Positions 58,403 to 64,000 of a stretch of 64,000 nucleotides of DNA are shown piece after piece. Under the pieces are notes generated by a model. The model saw nothing but the letters and a program-made list of their open reading frames with translations. It was not told the DNA's origin and did not search any database. Position 1 is the first letter of the stretch. The number at the start of each line of letters is the position of its first letter. Position numbers and translations under genes: made by a program. Origin of the DNA: Candidatus Binatus sp. (GTDB taxonomy: Bacteria > Desulfobacterota > Binatia > Binatales > Binataceae); NCBI RefSeq assembly GCF_036567905.1, contig NZ_DATCTO010000084.1, positions 1-64,000 of the forward strand. Direction: 5' to 3'.

Positions 58403-59331
58403 CAGCGTGGCGCTCGCGCCATCACGGCCGTGGTCCATCCGCGATGCGTTTTGCGGCTGAGACATCGCAGCGGCGACCGATAGTGATTCAACACTTCGCT
58501 GGCCTCGTCGGCGAGAAAACCGCCAAGGACGAGCCGCCCGCCGGGCGCGACGAGTCGCTTCAGATGCGGCGCGAGTTCGATCAATGTATGGCTCAGAATG
58601 TTGGCCGCGATCAGATCGAAGTGGCGATGAATCGAAGCGAGCGGCACCGATGAGAATCGGATTGATTTTTCCACGCCGTTCAGGCGCGCATTGAGACGCG
58701 CGTTTTCCAGCGCCGTCGGATCGGTATCGATTGCGATTATTTCGCACTCGACGCCGTCGCGCATCCCGAGCATCGCCGCCGCGATCGCCAACACGCCCGA
58801 GCCGGTGCCGGCATCGAGGATCGACTTTGGCGCGCGCGCGCCTACCAGCGATTCGATCGCGCGCAGAGCGCCGGCGGTAGTGGGATGGTGCCCGGTGCCG
58901 AAAGCCCGCGCGGGTTGGACAACGATGGTAGTTCGGCCGCGCTGATTCTCGCGCTTCCACGGCGGCACGATCAGTATTCGCCGCCCGACGCGAAACGGGC
59001 CGAACCGTTTCATCCACAGCGTGGACCATCCCGGATCGACGATCCTCCTCACGCTGCCGTTGCCGGTGCTGTCGCGCGCGGGGTCAGCCAGCATCCCGGC
59101 TTTTTCCAGGGTCAGTTTCAGGCGCGAGAGCTCGGCCGTCGAGATCGCGTCGAAGTAGGCCTCGAGCGCGACGGTCTTATCCTCGCGCGCGCGCGGCAAC
59201 TTCATTCCGGCGACGGCGCATCCGAGGGCGCCGCCGGCGACGAGGATTCCCGCGGCTTCGTCCGCGAGATGCGCGTGGGTGCGGAATATCGCCCTAGTGT
59301 AAGTTTGCCTGGATGCCACTGCGCGTAGCAT
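58402..59331 (-). CDS. prmA: Ribosomal protein L11 methyltransferase
   Basis: PrmA trimethylates ribosomal protein L11. The 309-residue protein has an N-terminal substrate-recognition half and a class I methyltransferase half with motif I ILDAGTGSGVLAIAAAMLG, the ARAFGTGHHPTT segment diagnostic of PrmA, and the post-motif IAANILSHTLIELAPHL. ATG 59331 has GGAG four bases upstream. The frame runs 35 codons further up, but those residues come from a dispersed intergenic repeat and are rejected. It is first in prmA-rsmE-gshB. Confidence 0.93.
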   Translation of the reverse strand: MLRAVASRQTYTRAIFRTHAHLADEAAGILVAGGALGCAVAGMKLPRAREDKTVALEAYFDAISTAELSRLKLTLEKAGMLADPARDSTGNGSVRRIVDPGWSTLWMKRFGPFRVGRRILIVPPWKRENQRGRTTIVVQPARAFGTGHHPTTAGALRAIESLVGARAPKSILDAGTGSGVLAIAAAMLGMRDGVECEIIAIDTDPTALENARLNARLNGVEKSIRFSSVPLASIHRHFDLIAANILSHTLIELAPHLKRLVAPGGRLVLGGFLADEASEVLNHYRSPLRCLSRKTHRGWTTAVMARAPR

Positions 59332-59816
59332 ATTCTCCGGCCTTTGACTTTGGCATCCGCGGGCAGGGGTGACCCCTGCCCGTTGGCACGGCCGGCCAGT
59401 GTTAAGAGGCCGCGCTCCGTTGTCGCGCACGGGCACTACTAAAGCAAAGATGCGGGCGGAGTTTACCCTGAGCGAAGTCGAAGGGCCCTGTTAGAACTGG
59501 TCGGGCCGGAAGTTGGAGTCTGTCTTTTTTCTGTGATCCCGTCTTTGTGTCATTGTAGAGCGAAAGCTGCTGTAGCGAAGAATCCCGGATGCTCGTTTTT
59601 TGTGTCATCCCGACCGCAGCGGAGGGACCCCGGATCTTGTTCTCTGCTTTGCGCGTAAATTTTCTCGCGCTGTCACTGCGCTGCCGTCGCAACGGCTAAG
59701 GTGGTCGGGGACATCTAACGGCATCGGCTCGCATCGGATCGGATTTGCTCGCCTCAGACACAAGAAGACGCATTTCTTGCGTTGTCTATCGCACGCCGGT
59801 TTGGTAACTCACGGGC
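59332..59816. repeat. Intergenic repeat cluster left of the secreted gene
   Basis: There is no gene in these 485 bases. They contain GCAGGGGTGACCCCTGC at 59363-59379 followed by the TTGGCACGG...GGCCAGTGTTAAG module and the GCGCTCCGTTGTCGCGC module (59411-59428). A CTGAGCGAAGTCGAAGG tract lies near 59469. GAGCGAAAGCTGCTGT...CGAAGAATC lies at 59558-59584, with a direct copy at about 60572-60600. TCATCCCGACCGCAGCGGAG and the rest of that module lie at 59604-59638, an inverted copy of 60681-60715. Confidence 0.75.
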
Positions 59817-60317
59817 ATGAATCTCCGCCACGCCGCCGCGCTCGCGCTTGCCTTTTCTGTGGCCATCCAGTCAGGGGTCCCCGCAGGATCGGCTTCGGGC
59901 GCAGGGCGTCATTCTGCAACGTACGATCCTTTCGTTGGCGGCCCCCCAACTGATGCGGATTCCTTGGCGGGAGCCCACTATAGCCCGGTCGATGGATTCT
60001 GTCTTATGCCGGGACCGGTGATGCCTGATTTCACAAGTCAAGATTGCAATTGGGGCTTAGAACCTCCACCGCGCCAAATCGATGTGGACATCAGATCGTC
60101 CGCGACCCAATGCGCGCAACACTATGGCAATAGCATCATCGTGGACGATTCGGCTCCCGCGACATTCAAGCTCAACCTAGGATCGCAAGGTGTCGATATC
60201 CAAACTTGGTGCGGGAATTTCGACGCACAGCTCAGGGCTGCCGGGTACGTTCCGGTGAGAGACCATAGCAATCGGAGACTGTTCAGGATTGTTCCCGTAG
60301 CTCGGACTGCGGGCTAA
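59817..60317 (+). CDS. Secreted protein, possible STN/secretin-like domain
   Basis: This 166-residue protein has a signal peptide (MNLRHAAALALAFSVAIQSG). Mature cysteines are present (FCLMPG, DCNWGL, QCAQHY, TWCGNF), probably pairing as disulfides. The region NSIIVDDSAPATFKLNLGS followed by VDIQTWCGNFDAQLRAAGY and a strand RRLFRIVP weakly resembles the STN domain of secretins and TonB-related proteins; this is only a pattern match. GC content is lower than neighbouring genes (for example GATTGCAATTGGGGCTTAGA), and repeats flank it on both sides. It may be a transferred cassette. Function is unknown. Confidence 0.65.
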   Translation: MNLRHAAALALAFSVAIQSGVPAGSASGAGRHSATYDPFVGGPPTDADSLAGAHYSPVDGFCLMPGPVMPDFTSQDCNWGLEPPPRQIDVDIRSSATQCAQHYGNSIIVDDSAPATFKLNLGSQGVDIQTWCGNFDAQLRAAGYVPVRDHSNRRLFRIVPVARTAG

Positions 60318-60848
60318 GTAAGGATGTTGCACCCGCTCGCGCCTTGCTGCGCGACATCTCGCCGTGATTGACGCATCGCGCGACGATTCCTTGCCGAGCA
60401 CCAGATAGCCGAACTGGTTGCCTCGAAATCATCGCGCATCTGTGCGGATGGTCCGGCGTTTGTGTATGCCAAGTGTCGCGCTGAAACTGGCCTGAAATCG
60501 CGCAGGGCGCGCGAGATCCTTCGCTGCGCTCAGGATGACACAAAAAACCGAGCGGCCTCCGGTGTCATTCTGAGCGAAAGCTGCTGTGAGCCGAAGAATC
60601 TCGACGGACGCTCCGGCGTCCGGTGTCAGTTACGCAAAGCCCTCGTGGCAGGGCGGCGCCCCGGGCACGCGGCAAAGAAAAAGATCCGGGGTCCCTCGGC
60701 TGCGCTCGGGATGACCCAAAAAAGAGCGCGTCGCCCCCCCCATTGTTGACAGGATCGGGGGGGCGGGTTTGCGCGTGCCCGCGGCGGACGCGTAAACTCG
60801 CATCATTATCAGACTTCAATTGTTGCATCGTGGTGGAGGCGGGTTTCT
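60318..60848. repeat. Intergenic repeat cluster right of the secreted gene
   Basis: There is no gene in these 531 bases. It contains a TCCTTCGCTGCGCTCAGGATGA-type module (about 60515-60540), a direct copy of the GAGCGAAAGCTGCTGT module (60572-60600), the AAGATCCGGGGTCCC...GGGATGAC module (60681-60715), and a C-run (60736-60744). The gdpD-like gene ribosome site GGTGGAGG is at its right end. Confidence 0.75.
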
Positions 60849-61556
60849 TTGGTGCTGAACATAGCCCATCGCGGGGCGAGCGGTACTTTTCCCGAGAACA
60901 CCGTGAGCGCGTTTCGCGCCGCCATCGACGCGGGCGCGGACATGTGCGAGCTGGACGCTCAGCTCAGCCGCGACGGCGCGGTCGTGGTGATCCATGACGA
61001 GACCGTCGAGCGCACGACCGATGGCAAGGGCGAAGTCGCGGAGCTGACGCTCGAGGAGCTCAAGCGATTGGACGCGGGCGCGAAGTTCAAGGGCGGCCCG
61101 TTCAAGGGCGCGCAAATTCCCACGCTCGACGAAGTCTTTTCAGTGACCAGTGGCAAATGTGGGCTAAACATCGAACTTAAGGCGGCCGGCCTCGAGCATC
61201 AGGTCGCGCAGATCATGCAGGCGCGCAACGCGCTGGCCGACAGCATCGTGTCGAGCTTCGAATGGGAATATCTCAAAAAACTCCAGCAGCTTCATTTCAA
61301 TATTCGCGTCGGTCTGCTGGCCGAGGAGAAGCCGGTTGAGCTGATGATGAACGCGGTTGCGATGCGCGCGCATTCAATCAATCCGCGCTGGGACATGGTG
61401 ACATCCGATCTGTGCAAGGCGGCGCACGAGCGCGGGCTGAAGCTGTACACCTGGACGGTGGATGCGGACTCGAGGATGCGGGCGCTAATCGAATGCGGCG
61501 TTGACGGGATCATGACGAACCATCCCGAGCGGCTGAGGAAGGTGGTGGGCGGCTGA
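60849..61556 (+). CDS. Glycerophosphodiester phosphodiesterase
   Basis: This 235-residue enzyme of the GDPD/UgpQ type releases glycerol-3-phosphate from glycerophosphodiesters. It has HRGASGTFPENT (catalytic His and metal Glu), ELDAQLSRDGAVVVIHDE with the second His, and LNIELKA. No signal peptide is visible, so it is cytoplasmic. It starts at TTG 60849 or GTG 60852, after GGTGGAGG; no ATG is near. The stop overlaps the dnaG start (TGATGG), so the two are translationally coupled. Confidence 0.9.
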   Translation: MVLNIAHRGASGTFPENTVSAFRAAIDAGADMCELDAQLSRDGAVVVIHDETVERTTDGKGEVAELTLEELKRLDAGAKFKGGPFKGAQIPTLDEVFSVTSGKCGLNIELKAAGLEHQVAQIMQARNALADSIVSSFEWEYLKKLQQLHFNIRVGLLAEEKPVELMMNAVAMRAHSINPRWDMVTSDLCKAAHERGLKLYTWTVDADSRMRALIECGVDGIMTNHPERLRKVVGG

Positions 61557-63421
61557 TGGGGCGTTTCGGCGACGACAAGATCGAGGAAGTCCGTTCGCGC
61601 GCCGATATCGTCGAGATCGTGGGCGCGCACGTGCGGCTGCGGCGGGCGGGGCGCAACTTCGTCGGGCTGTGTCCGTTCCACAACGAGAAGACGCCGTCGT
61701 TCTCGGTCAATGCCGAGCGCGGATTCTTTCATTGCTTCGGATGCGGCGCGGGCGGCAGCGTTTTCAATTTCATAATGCGCGTCGAGGGGCTGACGTTTCC
61801 CGAAGCGGTGCGCTCGCTCGCGCGCAAGTACGGCGTGAAACTGCCGGAACACGACCAATCCGGGCCGGCGGCGGGCGAGCGCGAAGCGATGCTCAAGGCC
61901 AGCGAGGTCGCCGCGGAGTTCTTCGCGCACGTGCTGTGGAACACGACCGACGGGGCGCTCGCGCGCGATTATTTGAAATCGCGCGGAATTAGCGCCGAGA
62001 CGGCGCGGGCGTTCATGATCGGATTTGCGCCGAGCCGGCCGGCGTCGCTGGCCAAGGCGCTGGAAAAGCGCGGACTCGGCGAGGCGGGGCTGAAAGTGGG
62101 CTTGATCAGGAAACACGACTCGGTCGCCACCGACGCGGTTGTCACCGGCGCTGAGGCCTACGACATGTTTCGCGCGCGCGTGATGTTCCCGATTCGCGAC
62201 GCGCAGGGGCGAGCGATCGCATTCGGGGGCCGGGTGCTCGACGCGCGCCTGCCCAAGTACATCAATTCGCCCGAATCGCCGCTGTACTCGAAAGCGCGGA
62301 CTCTGTACGGACTGTTCGAAGCGCGCCAGGCGATTTCATCGAGCGCGTCGTCGGGGAAAGACCGTGCGATTATCGTCGAGGGTTACTTCGACGTGATTGT
62401 GCTGTGGCAGGCGGGGTTCAAGGAAGCGGTGGCGGGATGCGGCACGGCGCTGACGGTCGAGCAGTTGCGCGCGCTGAGCAGATACACGAAAAACGTAATC
62501 GCGTGTTTTGACGGCGACGCGGCGGGACGCAAAGCGTCGATGCGGGCGCTGGAGATTTTTTTGCAGGCGGGGTTGCTGGGCCGCGGGATTTTTATTCCGT
62601 CGGGTTTCGATCCCGACACGTTCGTTCGCGAGCGCGGCGCGGTCGCATTCGCGGAGTTGACGGACAAATCCGAGTTGCTGGTCGATTATTTTCTCAGCGA
62701 ACAAGCGGGAGAGGCACGCGGATCAATAGCCGAGCGGGCGCGTGCGGCGAATCGCGTCGCCGAGATGCTCAAGCTGGTCGATGATCCGTTCCAGTTCGAT
62801 TTGCTGGCGCGTAAAGCCGCCGACCTGCTCTCGATCGGCGAGGAAGTTCTGCGCAAAGAGGCGCGCGGGCCGCAATCAGGCTCGATGCAATCGCGATCGA
62901 CACTGTCGCGGTTCGGGCGCGACCGCGCGGCGACCGCGAATCCGCCGGCCGCGTCGGGCGGCGGCGATGCCGGCTCGAAGGCCGAGATTGGCCTGGTAGC
63001 GATTGCGCTGTTGCATCCGGAACTGCGCGCCGAGATTGCACAGTCGGGCGCGACCGCGAATTTCGAGGAGATCCGGCTGGGCGGCGTGCTCGCCGACTTG
63101 TGCCGGACCGACGAAGCATACACGGCGCTCGAACAATGGACCGCGGAGCGGCTGTCGGCCGAGGAGCAAAGCCGAATCAGCGAGTTTGCGGTCGGTCCGC
63201 TGACCGACGACATCGGCGGCGACACTGAGAAAAATCCCAACGAACTGGGAAAATGCCGGGCGCTGGTGCTCGACTACGCCGGCGCGCTCGATCGGCGCCG
63301 CCGCGCGCATGAACTGGGGCGACTGCGCCAGAGCGCAGCCGAAGTGTCGGCGCGCGAGTCGGAACCGGGCGAGGCGGCAGCTGCTGCGCAGGCGGTGATT
63401 GCGCATCGACGGCAGGGGTGA
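61556..63421 (+). CDS. dnaG: DNA primase
   Basis: DnaG makes RNA primers for replication. The 621-residue protein has the zinc ribbon (Cys39-Pro-x-His42 and Cys60-x2-Cys63 in FHCFGCG), the RNA polymerase core with the Toprim motifs (IIVEGYFDVI; CFDGDAAGRKA) and a C-terminal DnaB-interaction domain. The last codons, Gln-Gly-stop (CAG-GGG-TGA), are part of a palindromic repeat, so the original C-terminus may have been changed. The usual partner rpoD does not follow; repeats, a tRNA and a zinc-ribbon gene do. Confidence 0.96.
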   Translation: MGRFGDDKIEEVRSRADIVEIVGAHVRLRRAGRNFVGLCPFHNEKTPSFSVNAERGFFHCFGCGAGGSVFNFIMRVEGLTFPEAVRSLARKYGVKLPEHDQSGPAAGEREAMLKASEVAAEFFAHVLWNTTDGALARDYLKSRGISAETARAFMIGFAPSRPASLAKALEKRGLGEAGLKVGLIRKHDSVATDAVVTGAEAYDMFRARVMFPIRDAQGRAIAFGGRVLDARLPKYINSPESPLYSKARTLYGLFEARQAISSSASSGKDRAIIVEGYFDVIVLWQAGFKEAVAGCGTALTVEQLRALSRYTKNVIACFDGDAAGRKASMRALEIFLQAGLLGRGIFIPSGFDPDTFVRERGAVAFAELTDKSELLVDYFLSEQAGEARGSIAERARAANRVAEMLKLVDDPFQFDLLARKAADLLSIGEEVLRKEARGPQSGSMQSRSTLSRFGRDRAATANPPAASGGGDAGSKAEIGLVAIALLHPELRAEIAQSGATANFEEIRLGGVLADLCRTDEAYTALEQWTAERLSAEEQSRISEFAVGPLTDDIGGDTEKNPNELGKCRALVLDYAGALDRRRRAHELGRLRQSAAEVSARESEPGEAAAAAQAVIAHRRQG

Positions 63422-63700
63422 GCAGGGGCAGGGGTGACCCCTGCACCCAGTATTAAGGCCGCGCTCCGTTGTCGCGCGCGGCAGGGCTGAGCCCTGCACC
63501 CGGTATTAAGGCCGCCCGCCGTTGTCGCGCGCGGCCACTGCTGCGGGCGCGCGGTTTTTTAATACTGGCAGCCGTGCCAACGGGCAGGGGCTGCGACCCC
63601 TGCACTCGCAGTTAGAAGACGCGAAAATCTGCGCAGCGCATCTTTTCGCGACTACGCGATGGAAGAGCCTGCGGGCGCGGCCCCTGCCAACGGGAGATGA
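63422..63700. repeat. Intergenic repeat cluster after dnaG
   Basis: Two direct units stand in tandem: 63428-63480 and 63481-63540, each a palindrome (GCAGGGGTGACCCCTGC; GCAGGGCTGAGCCCTGC) plus ACCC-x-GTATTAAGGCCG plus CCGTTGTCGCGCGCG. They are followed by a reversed TTAATACTGGC...GCCAACGG arm (about 63556-63582), a third palindrome (63583-63602), and the 62-base module. The whole cluster is non-coding. Confidence 0.85.
63614..63675 (+). repeat. 62-base dispersed module, copy 2
   Basis: This is nearly identical to the reverse complement of 35241-35302. It starts AGAAGACGCGAAAATCTGCG and ends GAAGAGCCTGCGG. Confidence 0.85.
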
Positions 63701-63728
63701 GTTGAACTGATGTTGCGACGATCAGCCC

Positions 63729-63757
63729 TTAAGTATTCTGCGCGAACTTGCTACCAT
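63729..63757 (+). promoter_or_regulatory. Candidate promoter of the CAU tRNA
   Basis: TTAAGT (63729-63734), a 17-base spacer and TACCAT (63752-63757) preceded by TGC (extended -10 style). The tRNA starts 24 bases further. Confidence 0.4.
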
Positions 63758-63781
63758 CAGGGCGTCCTGATGCATTTCAGA

Positions 63782-63857
63782 GGGCCCATAGCTCAGCCAG
63801 GTTCAGAGCTGCCGGCTCATAACCGGCTGGTCCCAGGTTCAAATCCTGGTGGGCCCA
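63782..63857 (+). tRNA. tRNA with CAU anticodon (Ile2 or elongator Met)
   Basis: The acceptor GGGCCCA (63782-63788) pairs with TGGGCCC (63850-63856), discriminator A. The D-arm is GCTC...GAGC, the anticodon stem GCCGG/CCGGC has loop CTCATAA (anticodon CAT), and the T-arm is CCAGG-TTCAAAT-CCTGG. The 76-base gene has no encoded CCA. CAU may mean elongator Met, or Ile2 after lysidine modification; it is not initiator-like. I cannot separate the two by eye. Confidence 0.93.
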
Positions 63858-63964
63858 TACCATTCGTTTCCGTGTTCCGCAGCATCGCCCGACGGGCCTT
63901 ATCACTGCATCACGATGACGAACAAAAATCCTGCGCGAGGCGCACAAGCTAATGGAGTGGAGAA

Positions 63965-64000
63965 TTGCGTGAAGAGATAAACCGGCTGATGGACCTCCAG
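63965..64000 (+). CDS. C4-type zinc-ribbon (DUF164-like) protein, start only
   Basis: TTG 63965 after GGAG opens the frame L-REEINRLMDLQ, which runs off the window. Proteins of the DUF164 zinc-ribbon group begin in this way (REEI-x-x-L-x-x-LQ). The match covers only 12 codons, so the assignment is provisional. Confidence 0.45.
   Translation, partial: MREEINRLMDLQ

Noticed and set aside
63428..63540. Two direct repeats considered as CRISPR
   Set aside because: Units are adjacent without unique spacers, are palindromic and recur elsewhere between genes; no cas gene is near.

Overview
The window is GC-rich (about 60-65 percent by eye) and densely packed bacterial chromosome. It is mostly housekeeping genes in short, often overlapping operons. 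GTG and TTG starts are common. There is no prophage, CRISPR array, transposase or rRNA. The gene content (a Geobacter-like nnr-tsaE-lysC-cimA order, a Gram-negative type II secretion operon with GspN, lipoproteins, several acyl-CoA dehydrogenases and crotonases, a luciferase-like flavin/F420 oxidoreductase and a B12-dependent acyl-CoA mutase) suggests a diderm of the former Deltaproteobacteria neighbourhood. A Binatota (Desulfobacterota_B)-like bacterium is my best guess. This is inference from gene content, not from a database comparison.

Layout. 1-5.4 kb: end of a two-cluster ferredoxin, a PQQ-propeller lipoprotein, a cluster of four hairpins ending in a minus-strand terminator (possible ncRNA), an aldo/keto reductase, a short-chain dehydrogenase, and a small secreted protein lying between two copies of the uvrC 5' end. 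5.4-10.3 kb: uvrC and comEC. 10.4-14.8 kb: an acyl-CoA catabolism operon, acyl-CoA dehydrogenase / mutase large subunit / mutase B12 subunit / acyl-CoA dehydrogenase. The mutase active-site residues are of isobutyryl-CoA type rather than methylmalonyl-CoA type. 14.8-22.8 kb: a tyrosine phosphatase, a heterodimer-like ABC exporter pair, a crotonase, a luciferase-like oxidoreductase and an alpha/beta hydrolase. 22.8-31.9 kb: one long minus-strand type II secretion operon gspE-F-G-H-I-J-K-L-M-N, without gspC, gspD or gspO. 32-35 kb: a BamE-like lipoprotein, a crotonase, three small proteins and a dienelactone hydrolase.

35.4-41.4 kb: pdxJ (minus) diverging from nnr, then tsaE, lysC and cimA (aspartate-family and isoleucine precursors). 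41.4-52.3 kb: a DUF4331 protein, then a long plus-strand run for sulfur relay, tRNA modification, RNA processing and translation: cysteine desulfurase, mnmA, mtaB, rnc, era, der, guaA, gltX. 52.4-59.3 kb: clpP, a copper-type P1B ATPase with an in-frame Cys/His/Met-rich tail that carries its own ribosome site, an RMD1/DUF155 membrane protein, tRNA-Phe, then gshB, rsmE and prmA on the minus strand. 59.3-64 kb: a repeat-rich stretch around one secreted gene, a glycerophosphodiester phosphodiesterase, dnaG, another repeat cluster, a CAU-anticodon tRNA, and the first codons of a C4 zinc-ribbon protein.

The least explained material is outside the genes. Modular, palindromic intergenic repeats recur at about 10.3, 21.7, 35.2, 59.4-60.7 and 63.4-63.7 kb. 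One 62-base module is present almost unchanged in opposite orientations 28 kb apart. A repeat module supplies the stop codons of both pdxJ and dnaG. Other points to check are the hairpin array at 2.15-2.3 kb, the duplicated uvrC start, the internal start in the copper ATPase, the Gln-to-Tyr change beside the GuaA nucleophile, and the heptanucleotide tandem repeat at the ABC gene junction.
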